Shown here: one piece after another, positions 1 through 10,138 of the stretch | Numbering within the stretch: position 1 is the stretch's first letter | Layout: every line of letters begins with the position of its first letter | Source of the DNA: Pseudorhodobacter antarcticus | GTDB taxonomy: Bacteria > Pseudomonadota > Alphaproteobacteria > Rhodobacterales > Rhodobacteraceae | Assembly (NCBI RefSeq): GCF_900110135.1 | Contig: NZ_FOCO01000020.1 | Span: 1 to 62,217, forward strand | Direction: 5' to 3' | Length of the DNA stretch: 62,217 nt | Program-made: the position numbers and the translations under genes | The notes under the pieces: model-generated | Seen by the model: the letters and a program-made list of their open reading frames with translations, nothing else | What the model was told of the DNA's origin: nothing | The model's database searches: none

Positions 1-42
1 TGTCTTGACGCCAGCATAACTCGCGGAACATAACCTAAAGGT

Positions 43-89
43 GGCTCACTTCTCGATGGAAAACCCGGCTCACATTTGCGTGGAAATTA
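43..89. repeat. Two 22-bp direct repeats, possible end of an IS21-type element
   Basis: Copies at 43-64 and 68-89 both begin GGCTCAC and contain TGGAAA, with a period of 25 bp. Short repeats of this sort mark the ends of IS21-family elements, so the window may open at the edge of one. The body of that element is outside the window, so this is inference. Confidence 0.35.
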
Positions 90-490
90 ACAGGCCAGCC
101 CCTCTCGATCCGCCAAGACCCATTGAAACTATTGGATAATTTGGTGGTTTTGAATCGCTATCCCACATAAAACCCCACAAAGAAAAAACGCTTAGGCCAT
201 AGGTTTTTTGCCCCCAGATTGCGCAGGTTAAGTTTCAGGCATTACCCAAACGCCCAAATTCTCTGAATTGTGGATGCGCGCAATTTGCATCCCCCTCCGG
301 TACTTTGCTTGCACCGTTTAAGGATTGCGCCAACCCCACCCCTATTTTTTTCAGCTATCGGTGTGAATGAAGGGGCAAGCATCGGTCCTGATGTTATCGG
401 CCCAAGGTTTGCGCATACCCCCGCCGATACGGCCAAGCATGGGGCAGCGGGTTAGTTGCCATAGGTCGGCAGTCATTGGCCCGCGTGCGT
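90..490. other. No supported gene
   Basis: Short open frames exist on both strands, but none has a recognisable protein, a good ribosome binding site or an operon context. This looks like decayed intergenic DNA between mobile elements. Confidence 0.5.
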
Positions 491-721
491 TTAGGGCAAT
501 GCGTTCACGCAATCGCGTGCCAGCTTCACCAGCGCCATTATATAGCGCCTGTTTTGCATGGTTGCTTGTGGTCTGTCACCATGCACCCATGCCCCATTGG
601 GGGGGGCAGTTGGTGCGCCACCGCCCGCGCTGTGCATCCGGCAAACGTGCCAGTTGTGCCGCGCCGGGGATTTGCAGCGCTTGCCCGTTGTTTTGGCCGA
701 TGCGGTGCATCTTTGTGCGTG

Positions 722-832
722 TTCCACGTGATGATGGGCATCGATTCCACGTGATGATGGGCATCGATTCCACGTGATGATGGGCGCTCATTCCACGCGA
801 AGGTGGGCAGCCATTCCACGGGATCGTGGGCA
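722..832 (+). repeat. IS21 left-end multiple repeats
   Basis: Five copies of about 19 bp, consensus TTCCACGTGATGATGGGCA, lie at a period close to 23 bp (starting near 722, 745, 768, 791 and 814). They match the inverted copies at the right end and are the expected transposase binding sites. Confidence 0.85.
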
Positions 833-890
833 GGTTTGATCGACAATCAAATGGCATAGGTTTTGGCTTTTAAAGCAGCCAGGAGTGCCT

Positions 891-2439
891 ATGCCCACCG
901 AGAGATTATCTATGCGCCGTATACGAGACCTTTTAAGATTGAAGTTCAGCCAGGGGATGAGCGATCGGGCGATTGCTGGGTCCCTTGGACTGAGCAAGGG
1001 AACGGTCGGGAATTATCTGATGCGTTTCACCCAAGCTGGCCTATTGTGGCCGCTACCCTCAGATCTGGACGACGACAGCTTGGAGTTGCTGCTGTTCCCT
1101 CGACCGCCGATGGCTTCGCTCTTGAACCGATCAGTACCGGATTGGGCGGCGATTGACCAAGAGTTGCGTCGACCTGGCGTGACGCGTGCGCTGTTGTGGG
1201 AGGAGTATCGCGCGCAATCCCCGGATGGGTTTGGCTATGCTTGGCTATGCTTGGTTTTGCGAGCATTTTGACGCCTGGAAGGGCCGGGTGCGGCCGACAA
1301 TGCGCCAAACGCATGTGGGTGGCGAGAAGATATTCGTCGACTTTGCGGGCGACACGATTGATGTGATTGACCCCGCGACCGGGGAAGCGCGGGCCATGAA
1401 GCTGTTCGTGGCGACGATGGGGGCCTCGAATTACACCTATGCTGAGGTGGTCGCATCGGAGGGATTGGAAGACTGGATCCTCGCCCATGCCCGGATGTTT
1501 GCCTTTCTCGGTGGCGTGCCGAAGGCCGTGGTGCCGGACAATCTGAAGTCAGCCGTGATCAAAGCAGACCGGTTCGACCCGGGGCTGAACCGGACCTATG
1601 CCGAGATGGCGGCGCATTACGACACGGCCGTTCTGCCCGCGCGACCGCGCAAGCCCCGTGACAAGGCGAAGGTCGAGGTGGCCGTGCAAGTGGCGCAACG
1701 CTGGATACTGGCACGGCTGCGCAACCATCGGTTCTTCTCATTGGTGGAACTGAATGTTGCGATCCGGCGGCTGCTGGACGAGTTAAACATGCGCGTGATG
1801 CGCGGCTACGGCGCCAGCCGTGCCGATCTGTTCGCCACGCTGGACCGGCCCAACCTTCAGCCTTTGCCGCCCGAGCCTTATGTCTTCGCCCGGTGGAAGC
1901 GCGCCCGTGTTGCACCCGACTATCATGTCGAAGTCGACAGTTCTTGGTATTCCGTGCCCTTCGCGCTGATCAAACAAGAAGTCGATGTTCGCACAAGCGG
2001 TCCGAGCGTCGAGATATTCCATTGTGGCCAACGGGTTGCGAGCCATCTGCGCACCCCGGGTCGGCGCAGCCACGTGACTGTGGCCGACCACATACCCTCT
2101 GCACATCGCCGCTTTGCCGAATGGACGCCGGCCAGAATGCTGGCGCAGGCAACGAAGACCGGCCCCGCCGTGGCCGCATTTTGTGAGATGGTCATGGCCG
2201 ACCGCCCGCACCCCGAGCAGGGCTTTCGCACCTGTCTGGGTGTGCTGGCCTTGGTCAAAACCTATGGGCCCGCGCGCGTTGACGCGGCCTGTCAGCGGGG
2301 TGTTACCATCCGTGCTCGCACGGTCACGTCCATCCGTTCGATCCTCAAGAACGGCCTTGATCGTGCCTTCCTGGAAGGCCCCGAAGAAGCCTCCCCCCTC
2401 CAACACGCCAACATTCGTGTTGGCGGCTATTACCACTGA
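891..2439 (+). pseudogene. istA: IS21 transposase IstA, frameshifted by a 10-bp duplication
   Basis: IstA catalyses cut-and-paste transposition with a DDE integrase core. The start ATG at 891 has AGGAG 5 bp upstream and opens the typical N-terminal helix-turn-helix (PTERLSMRRIRDLLRLK). At 1231-1250 the decamer TTGGCTATGC is present twice in tandem. Removing one copy restores the reading [14 protein letters not shown] and joins the two frames, which gives a full-length protein. The core then continues with [10 protein letters not shown] and VPDNLKSAV. The duplication should inactivate the gene unless frameshifting occurs. Confidence 0.85.
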
Positions 2440-2451
2440 GAAAGGAACAGA

Positions 2452-3226
2452 ATGCTGACCCACCCCACCCATGACCGACTTCTGGCTCTCGGCCTGACCG
2501 GAATTGCATCGGCGCTTGAAGAGCAACGCAGGTCGACCGTTTTTGATGACCTGTCGTTTGAAGAGCGCCTCGGCCTGCTGGTTGACCGAGAAGCCGCAGA
2601 ACGCGACGCCAAAAAGCTCGCCTCCCGGCTCAAGTTCGCCGCCCTGCGCCAGGATGCAAGCGCAGATCTTCAAGGCTTTGGGATCTCGACCTTCGCACAC
2701 CCCGCGGCATTGACCGCAGTGTCATGGCGCATCTTGCCGATGGCGCTTGGATCGCGCGGCATGAGAACCTGCTGATAACTGGCCCCACCGGCCTTGGCAA
2801 AAGCTGGATCGCCTGCGCCCTAGGTCACAAGGCCTGCCGTGACGGGCGGCCTGTCCTCTACCAGCGTGCCCCGCGCATGTTCGAAGCGCTCGCCCTCGCC
2901 CGAGGCGATGGCCGCCACGCGCGCATCCTCAAAACCATCGCCCGCATGGAAGTGCTGATCATTGACGACTGGGGTCTCGCCGTCCTGACCGCAGCAGAGC
3001 GCCGCGACCTGCTGGAAATCTTCGAAGACCGCCACGGCCGCGCCTCCACCATCGTCACAAGCCAATTGCCCGTTGAGCACTGGCACGAGGCCATTGGTGA
3101 CCCAACCCTGGCCGATGCCATCCTCGACGTCTCGTTCATAACGCACACAGGCTAAAACTTACCGGAGAAAGTATGCGAAAGGCAGCCGCACGAAACTCAA
3201 GCCTTGACCTGACACAACGACCCTGA
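2452..3226 (+). pseudogene. istB: IS21 helper ATPase IstB, two frameshifts
   Basis: IstB is the AAA+ ATPase that licenses IstA target capture. The start MLTHPTHDRLLALGL, Walker A GPTGLGKS and Walker B-like VLIIDDWGL are all present, but in different frames. The frame changes by minus one near 2670-2690 and again after 3128, where DAILD should continue as RLVHNAH. Both changes fit single-base deletions. The ancestral stop would be 3224-3226. It follows istA by 12 bp, the usual layout. Confidence 0.85.
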
Positions 3227-3251
3227 ATCAATGAACCTGTCGGTCAAACCA

Positions 3252-3348
3252 CCTGCCCAACTTGGCGTGGAATGACTGCCCACGATGCCGTGGAACGAGT
3301 GCCCACGATCGCGTGGAATAGCTGCCCAACTTCCGTGGAATGCGCACA
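3252..3348 (-). repeat. IS21 right-end multiple repeats
   Basis: Four inverted copies of the left-end repeat (CTGCCCACGATCGCGTGGAA-type), the last ending at the terminal TGCGCACA. Confidence 0.85.
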
Positions 3349-3732
3349 TCTTGGCGCGCTGTGGGCCTTGTGTATGGGGTTGGTGTCACTTTTCATCACC
3401 ACCCGCCCCCCATGCGGCACGGCCCCCACAATGGCTTGCTCGCCCGCGTTCACTGTCACATGCTCCACTGTAACCTTTTGTTGCCCGCCCGTGCGATAGC
3501 GTTTCAATGCCTCCATCTGGGTGGCATAGGTGCGGGCCAGCTTGTTCAAGGCGCGTTCGGCGGAGTCTTGCTGGGCGATGTTCTCCACATGGTTCAACCG
3601 CCGCGCCATCATCATGGTGGCCTGATGGATAGCCGCCATCTGCACTGCAAGCATGGCCTCCAATTCATCGCGTGGCTGGACACCTCGCACCACCGACAAA
3701 AGGAAGTTGCTTGCGCCTTCATCTACCTTGCG

Positions 3733-6700
3733 GTCAATGACATGCTGATTGGTGGGGCAGGCACCGACCGGGTGGTTTACGCGGGGCCTGCCAGCAATTT
3801 CAGCTTCACCGCGTCGGGGTCAGATATCATCGTGAATGGTACCGTGGGTGGCGAAGGCACCGACACCCTGTCGGGGATTGAACAGATTGATTTCAACGGC
3901 GTTGTGTATAATTTGCGCGCGGGCGGCACCGGGAATGACAACCTTTTTGGCGGCATCGGCTCCGATCTGTTTGTGACCGGCTGTGGCAATGATGCGGCCT
4001 ATGGGGGTGACGGCGCTGACGCATTTTATGGCGGCGCTGGCAATGACCAGCTTTATGCCGGTGCGGGCGATGATCTGGCTTATGGCGAAGACGGGGCTGA
4101 TACGATCCATGCCGATGCTGGCAATGACACAGTTTTTGGTGGCGCGGGCAATGATACCGTTAACGGTGACGCGGGCGATGACCTAATTTACGGCGACGCC
4201 GGAAATGACGGGGTTTCTGGGGGGCTTGGCAATAATACGGTGTATGGGGGCGATGCGGATGACACCGTTTCCGGTTCCGGAGGCGAGGATGTGCTGTATG
4301 GCGACGATGGCGCCGATACGGTTTACGGCGGCGACGATAATGACACGCTTTATGGCGGCGCGGGGGCTGATAACCTGTCTGGTGATTCCGGGGCTGACGT
4401 TTTCTATGCCGGGGCTGGGGATACGGTGTTCGGCGGGTCTACGGGCATCGACAATGACACGCTGTTTCTTGAAAACGTCGAAAGCATCACTTACGGCAGC
4501 GGCGGCGAATCTGGCACTGTCACCTTTACCGCCGCGAGCGGTGGGGGGACGCTGAGCTTTTCCGATATCGAGAATGTTCGCATTATTGGGCAGGTGGATG
4601 GCACGGGCGGCAATGACAGCATGGAGGCTGGCTTTGTCGATGCGGATGGGGACCAGATCGGCGCGGGCAGTGACACGGTTTATGGCGGCGCGGGCAATGA
4701 CACGATTGCGGCGGGCAGCGGCAATGACCGGGTGTTTGGCGGGATTGGCGATGACAGGCTTGCGGGCGATGCGGGCAACGACACGCTGACCGGTGGCGCG
4801 GGCAATGATGTGCTGTTCGGTGGTGAGGGGTCGGACCGTTTCATCCTGGACAGTAACTTTGGCAATGACACTATTTTTGGTGGTGAAACTGGCACGGATG
4901 TCGATGTGCTGGACACAAGCGGGTCGTCGGGTGCGCAAAACATCACACTGAACAGGTCCGAGGCGGGCAATTTCATCAGCGCGCAAAAGCACTGCCGCAT
5001 TTTCAGAAATCGAACAGTTCGTGATGGGCGGCAGCGCCGATACGTTCATCGGCACGGCTGCCACGTCTGGGGTGACGGTCGATGGCGGCGGCGGCAATGA
5101 CAGCATCACAGGGGGCAGCGGTGCCGACAGCCTGATCGGCGGCAGCAGCAATGACAGCCTTTCGGGCGGCGCGGGCAATGACACGCTGGATGGCGGCAGC
5201 AATAATGACACGTTGACCGGCGGTGCGGGCAATGACCTTTTGGATGGTGGGTCGGGCACGGACCGCGCGGTATACGCGGGGCCTGCCAGCAATTTCACCG
5301 TCACCCTATCTGGCAGCAACGTCATTGTCGCCGATACCGTGGGCGGCGAAGGCACTGATACGCTGACTGGGATTGAACAGATTGCGTTCAACGGTGTCGT
5401 CTATGACCTGCGTCTGGGCACCAGCGGCGTGGACAGTATTGGCGATACCGGTGGCAGCCCCGATTTTGTTGTGGCGGGCGATGGCAATGACGGGATCACA
5501 GGCACTGCGGGCAGCGACACGATGTTCGGGGGCAGCGGCAACGATGTACTGTAAGGCGACAGCGATGCAAAAGATGTGATGTATGGCGATGCCGGTGACG
5601 ACACAATTTACGGTGGCGATGCCAGCGGAAACCAGTCCTTTGGTGGTGACGGCGACGACAGCATTGTGGATGGCAGCGGTGATGCCGTTCTGGATGGTGG
5701 GGCAGGAAATGACTTTATTGGCGCGGGTGGCGGTAGCGACTTGTTTTATGGCGGTGACGGCGACGGTGCCGACACGATCACGGGCGAGGCGGGCGATGAC
5801 ACGATCTTTGGTGGGGCCGGTGCTGACCTTTTGTACGGCGAAGATGGTGCCGATGTGTTTTGCGGCGGTGCGGGCGATACCGTTGTTGGTGGCGAGGGCG
5901 GAACCGACAATGACACGCTGATCCTGAACCATGCGGATGTGCAAAGCATCAGCTATGGCGGTGGCAACAATGAGGCGGAAACGGTTACATTTACTGCGGC
6001 CAGCGGTGGCGGCACGCTGACATTCTATGAGATTGAGACTATCCGCATGGCTGGGCAGATCGATGGCACTGCGGGTGCCGACAGCATGGGTGCCGGTTAC
6101 ACGGATGCCGATTGCGACCAGATCGGTGCTGGTCATGACCGCGTGGTTGCGGGCGCGGGCAACGACACGCTGTTTGGCGGCGCGGGCGATGACCAGTTGC
6201 AGGGCGGGGTTGGGAACGATTCACTGTTTGGCGGCGATGGCGATGACACGCTCGCGGGGGACGCCGGCAATGACCTGCTTTATGGTGGTGCGGGGTCAGA
6301 CACGCTGAGTGGCGGCGCGGGCAATGACAGCCTTGTGGGTGGCGATGGGGCCGACCTGTTTGTGTTCGATGCGGGCGGCGGCGGCGATGTGGTTGCGGGT
6401 TTCAACGTCACGCTGGTGAATGGCAAAACCCTGGACCAGCTTGATGTCAGCGAACTGCGCACCACGGGGGGCGATCCGATCAAGGCCAGCGATGTCATTG
6501 TCAGCGATGACGGGAATGGCAACGCTGTTTTAACCTTTCCCGAGGGGGAGACGATCGTGCTGCAAGGCGTGGCCCCTAAAGATGTAGACAGCAAGCAAGC
6601 CATGGCCCGCATGGAGTTTCCGTGTTTTGGCACTGGCACGCTCATTCGAACCCCGCAAGGCTGGCGGGTGGTGGAAACCTTGCAGGCGGGCGCGCGGGTG

Positions 6701-7258
6701 ATGACCCATGATGGGGCGGCGCTGCCCATTCTTTGGGTCGGGGCGCAGCAGTTGACCCGCTGTGATTTGGCGGCAAACCCGCATCTTTTGCCGGTTCTGT
6801 GCGCGCCGGGCAGTTTGGGGAACCGTCAGGCGGTGCTGGTTTCGCCGCAGCATTGCATTCTGATGGTGCTGAACGGCGAGGAGGTGTTTGTCCGCGCCAT
6901 CCATCTGGCCCGTGCGGGGTTTGCGGGGGGACGGGTGGCAATGGGCAAGCGTCAGGTTGGTTATCACCATATTTTGCTGGATCGTCATGCCATTTTGGAT
7001 GCGGATGGGGCGGCGATGGAAAGCTTTTATCCCGGGCGCATGGCCATGGCGGCGGTGCAGCCACAGGTGCAGCGGGCGATTGCGGCCGTGATCGGCGCTG
7101 GCCTGCCGCGCGATGATTTTGAAGCCTTGTACGGCCCCCGCGCACGTCGGGTTCTTGCCGGGCAGCAGGTGGCAAAAGTCATTGCGCAAGGTGGATTGCG
7201 CAGGGTGCAGGACTGCCGCGCGTTGGCAATGTTGTGTCGTCCCGGTCTTTGTGGGTGA
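3733..7258 (+). pseudogene. RTX calcium-binding repeat exoprotein with C-terminal Hint domain, broken
   Basis: The reading shows dozens of nonapeptide repeats of the GGxGxDxLx type (for example GGAGNDQLYAGAGDD), which bind calcium after type I secretion. The C-terminus has a Hint_2-like module starting CFGTGTLIRTPQGWR near 6620. Proteins of this build are common secreted RTX proteins in Roseobacters. Three lesions are visible. No start codon or N-terminal region precedes the repeats at about 3733. The frame changes near 4980-4995, after which FSEIEQFVMGG resumes in another frame. A stop at 5552-5554 reads TAA where the neighbouring pattern VLYGD expects TAT. The same cassette (YAGPASNF...GIEQI) occurs near 3780 and 5280, so internal recombination is plausible. 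Confidence 0.8.
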
Positions 7259-7520
7259 CGTTTGGAAATACGCTTGCCCGTTTTGATGGGACGCGTCAGG
7301 CCTGACCGCAGGGGTGGAGGGGGTTCAGAAAGGCAGATGGGCGTTAGGGTTCGTGTCGGATTGCCCCGTTTTTTCATTTGGTGCTGACCGCTTGGAAACA
7401 GGGTATTCTGATGAAAAGTCGTTGGAGTGATGGATACCTGTGGGGTATGGCGCTGCAGGGAAGGGGGGATAAGTCCTTGCAGAATCCGACAGGCATGGGC
7501 GTAAGCTGATTGGGATTTGG

Positions 7521-7760
7521 TTATTTACCAACAGGAACATGGGTTGTCGAGATAACGGTGCCATCCGCGGCACAGGTTAGGCGCAGGCGTTTGCCCGCGT
7601 GGTAAAAAGAGAGGCGAAAGCGGCCAGCATCTGTGCCGTCGCCCGCCTCAAACCGGCTGGTGATATCGCCGCTGCGCATTTTTTCGGGCACCGCTGCGGG
7701 GGGCAGCCCCAAGAGGGGGCCCAGGTCATGGGCGTCGATGGTGGGCTGGCCGTTCGTCAT
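7521..7760 (-). CDS. DUF6522-like small protein of the nor cluster
   Basis: A 79-residue soluble protein (MTNGQPTIDAHDLGPLLGLP...). I recall it as the DUF6522 family often found beside nitric oxide reductase genes in Alphaproteobacteria; its role is unknown. The start ATG at 7760 lies 8 bp after the stop of the gene upstream, so it is probably the last gene of the nor operon. A longer upstream frame exists but overlaps that gene and has no family resemblance. Confidence 0.55.
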   Translation of the reverse strand: MTNGQPTIDAHDLGPLLGLPPAAVPEKMRSGDITSRFEAGDGTDAGRFRLSFYHAGKRLRLTCAADGTVISTTHVPVGK

Positions 7761-7768
7761 GGTGATTT

Positions 7769-8059
7769 TCAAGATGTCGCCTTGTTGGTTCCATTGGGCC
7801 CATCGGCCGCGTTTGTCACGTCTGCCGCGTTTGTTCCATCGGCACGGTCCATTAGTCGCCTGATATGGCGGGCAAAGGCAAGGGTTGCGGGCGCGCCGAT
7901 CACGCAGCCCAGTGTCAGGGACAACGCGCTTGACAGCACTGGCCCGCCGACCCAACTGCCGATGAGGGAGGCGAAGAATACGTTTACCGCCGCCGCCCCT
8001 GCCGCAAAGGGATATAGCACCAGTGCAATGCGCGCAGTGGACCAGCCGCGCCTGTTCAC
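7769..8059 (-). CDS. Small membrane protein of the nor cluster
   Basis: 96 residues with two predicted membrane segments (RIALVLYPFAAGAAAVNVFF and LSLTLGCVIGAPATLAFA), a basic RHIRRLMDRAD stretch and a low-complexity Asn/Ala/Thr tail. The GTG start at 8059 overlaps the TGA of the upstream gene (GTGA), which indicates translational coupling. It occupies a position seen in other alphaproteobacterial nor clusters, where small membrane proteins follow norD. Its function is not known to me. Confidence 0.6.
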   Translation of the reverse strand: MNRRGWSTARIALVLYPFAAGAAAVNVFFASLIGSWVGGPVLSSALSLTLGCVIGAPATLAFARHIRRLMDRADGTNAADVTNAADGPNGTNKATS

Positions 8060-8229
8060 TTGCGCATGACCAGATGATGGACCAGCCACAGGGCGGCCAT
8101 CAAAGCGAGGGACGCGATTGCGAACCAAAACTCGGCGGTGGCCGATTGCGCCTGCGGGATTGGGCGGTCAAAGGCGGTTGCAAAGGCGGGAGATGCCATG
8201 AGGATGGTCAGAAGGGAAAGCAGGCGCAT
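8056..8229 (-). CDS. nnrT: NnrT-like 57-residue membrane protein
   Basis: A signal-like N-terminus (MRLLSLLTILMASPAFA) is followed by the short motif FDRPIPQAQSATAEFWF and one C-terminal membrane helix. This resembles the small NnrT protein found after norD in Rhodobacter-type denitrification clusters; no biochemical activity is established. The start lies 2 bp after norD ends, and the gene overlaps the next one. The symbol is assigned from memory of the motif and position. Confidence 0.5.
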   Translation of the reverse strand: MRLLSLLTILMASPAFATAFDRPIPQAQSATAEFWFAIASLALMAALWLVHHLVMRK

Positions 8230-8230
8230 G

Positions 8231-10126
8231 TTAAGACTCCGTTGTCAGGGTGCGGTAAATATCGGGCAGGGCGCGTGGCAAGCGTTCGGGGTTGGACATC
8301 AGGCTGAAACCGCCGCGGCCAAAGATGCGGGCGAACCAATCTTGACCATCCTCATCAATGATAACGCCGTGCAGGGATTGTCCGGCGCGCCGCGCCTCGC
8401 GCACGGCCATGCGGCTGTCCTCAACCCCGTGTTGGCCTTCGTAATGGTCCAGATCATTGGGTTTGCCGTCGGTCAGCACGATCAGCAATTTGCGCGCGGC
8501 GGGTTGCAGCGCCAGCATCGCAGAGGTGTGGCGGATGGCGGCCCCCAGCCGGGTGTAATGGCCGGGCCGCAGCGCGCAGATATTGGCGGTGATGGCGGGG
8601 CCCATTTTATCGTCAAACCCTTTGCAGCGGGTCAAAAACACGCGGTCGCGGCGCAAAGAGGAAAACCCCCAAATGCCAAGGCTGTCGCCCGCTGCATCAA
8701 TGCCCGTGGCCAGCGCGGCCAACGCTTCGCGCGCCACGTCAATCACGCAAGTGTCGCCCACCGCCGCCTCGGTTGATCGGGACGTGTCGATGAGGAAGGC
8801 CACAGCCAGATCGCGTTCAATTTGGCGGGCGGCGTGCCAGATGCGGTCGCTGCCGGTGCCTGTGGCGCGCAGATCGGCCTGTGCGGTGATCAGGGCATCA
8901 AGGTCAAGGTCGCTGCCGTCGATTTGGCGGGGTTGCAGGATGCGGCGGGGGCGCAGGGTTTCGAATTGGCGGCGCACCTCGCGGGCGCGGGCGGCGTTGG
9001 GGATGAACGTCTCGTCCGGGTCGGGCACGGCGGGGGCATCCAGCACGCGGGTGTGGTCGGCCATATAGCTGCGGCTGCGGTGGTTCCATTCGGGATAGGT
9101 GAATTTGCCAGCCAACGCCTCGGTGTCTGCATCTGTTGGGGACAGATCAAGGTGCAGGCGCAGGCGGGTTGCGGCGCGTTTGTTGACTTTGGACAGGGTG
9201 ATGTTGTCTTGATCATCGGCGGCCTTTTGGGCGTTTTCGGTGTCGTCATCATCGACGCTGCGGTTCAAGTTCATGGATTCGACCCATGAAAAGATGGATT
9301 CGAAGCGGTGCAGGATGAAGCTGTCTTTGCGGTTCGCCTCATCCCGGTCGCGGCGTTCGCCCAGTTTGCGGGTGGTGGTGGCGGCGGTTGGGGGCGGTGG
9401 CGCTGCCGCATCCGGGGCGTGATCGGCGCCTGCGCCTGCCGTTGCATCGGTAAAGCGCAGCCAGAAGGGCACGGGGGCAAAGGGCATGTAGCTGCGGTTT
9501 TGCGCCACGTTTGGCGGGGCTGTGGGGGTGCCGTTAAGGTGGTCACACACGGCTTGTTCCATCGCGGCCTCGGGTGCTGGAAGGTGAAGGGTGGCGCGCG
9601 CGTGCAAGGTTTGTGCGCGCATTTCGGCATAGGCCGCGCGCAGGCCGGGGCAGGCGGCATGGGCCAGATCTGCCGCTGCGGCATTGGCGGTGATTTGGGC
9701 GCTGTCGGCGATTTGGGCGCTGGCGGTATCCGGGTTTGCGGTGGCTTGGGGCACCTTGGCAAAAGCGGCGAGGGCCACCAGCCAGAAATAGGTGGCGCGG
9801 TTCAGTTTCGGGTCGGCATAGACGGCGATGAACGGGGGCAGGCGCAGGCGCGCCCCGTCAAAGCTGGCGATATATTCCTTTTCGCGTTCTGCCCCCAGCT
9901 TGCGTTGCAGGCTGCGGCGGTGGCGGGTGAGGGTGGCGGCCGTTTCCGACATTTCCACGCCCGCATCGCCGCCAAGGGCACGAAACAACACCGCAAGGCT
10001 GGGCCGGACCTGCGCCAGTGTCACGGCAGCGCCCGCATGGACAGCGTCGCCGCCCATGCCATGCGCCATATCGTGCCACAGGTTGCCGATCGTCTCCTCC
10101 GGCTCCATCAGGTCCAGCAGTTTCAT
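8231..10126 (-). CDS. norD: NorD, nitric oxide reductase activation protein
   Basis: 631 residues with a C-terminal von Willebrand factor A domain. The metal site DTSRS is near residue 443, and a TDGKPND motif follows. NorD works with the AAA+ ATPase NorQ to activate or insert cofactor into NorBC. The N-terminal half is helical, with a long Asp/Ala/Pro-rich linker. It lies 12 bp downstream of norQ on the same strand. Length and order match known norCBQD operons. Confidence 0.9.
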   Translation of the reverse strand: MKLLDLMEPEETIGNLWHDMAHGMGGDAVHAGAAVTLAQVRPSLAVLFRALGGDAGVEMSETAATLTRHRRSLQRKLGAEREKEYIASFDGARLRLPPFIAVYADPKLNRATYFWLVALAAFAKVPQATANPDTASAQIADSAQITANAAAADLAHAACPGLRAAYAEMRAQTLHARATLHLPAPEAAMEQAVCDHLNGTPTAPPNVAQNRSYMPFAPVPFWLRFTDATAGAGADHAPDAAAPPPPTAATTTRKLGERRDRDEANRKDSFILHRFESIFSWVESMNLNRSVDDDDTENAQKAADDQDNITLSKVNKRAATRLRLHLDLSPTDADTEALAGKFTYPEWNHRSRSYMADHTRVLDAPAVPDPDETFIPNAARAREVRRQFETLRPRRILQPRQIDGSDLDLDALITAQADLRATGTGSDRIWHAARQIERDLAVAFLIDTSRSTEAAVGDTCVIDVAREALAALATGIDAAGDSLGIWGFSSLRRDRVFLTRCKGFDDKMGPAITANICALRPGHYTRLGAAIRHTSAMLALQPAARKLLIVLTDGKPNDLDHYEGQHGVEDSRMAVREARRAGQSLHGVIIDEDGQDWFARIFGRGGFSLMSNPERLPRALPDIYRTLTTES

Positions 10127-10138
10127 GGTGCGCCCCTT

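Larger units (their letters stand above)
714..3348 (+). mobile_element. IS21-family insertion sequence, degenerate
   Basis: A 2.6-kb element with istA and istB in the usual order. Both ends begin TGTGCG followed by TTCCACG, in inverted orientation. A 4-bp target duplication TCTT lies at 710-713 and 3349-3352. IS21 elements carry several internal copies of their terminal repeats, and these are seen here. The transposase has a frameshift and the helper ATPase has two, so the copy looks unable to move on its own. Confidence 0.9.
491..3699 (-). pseudogene. Conserved alphaproteobacterial small gene split by the IS21 element
   Basis: The minus-strand frame from 3699 to 3353 continues exactly in frame into 713-491 once the IS (714-3348) and one copy of the 4-bp target repeat TCTT are removed. 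The joined frame encodes 189 residues. The N-terminal part carries a QQKVTVEHVTVNAGEQAIVG motif. The C-terminal part carries a Cys/His-rich KRCKSPAR...CRMHSAGGGAP stretch. Both resemble conserved hypothetical proteins common in Rhodobacterales and Sphingomonadales. The frame stays open upstream of 3699 to about 3732, where it abuts RTX-repeat DNA, so the 5' end also appears lost in a rearrangement. Function unknown; no longer expressible intact. Confidence 0.65.

Noticed and set aside
242-857. Several overlapping open frames on both strands left of the IS21 element
   Set aside because: Apart from the minus-strand frame that joins to 3353-3699, none shows a family motif, ribosome binding site or consistent codon use.
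3340-3732. N-terminal extension of the RTX frame back to 3340
   Set aside because: It is the complement of the minus-strand conserved gene and the IS end; true RTX sequence begins only at about 3733.
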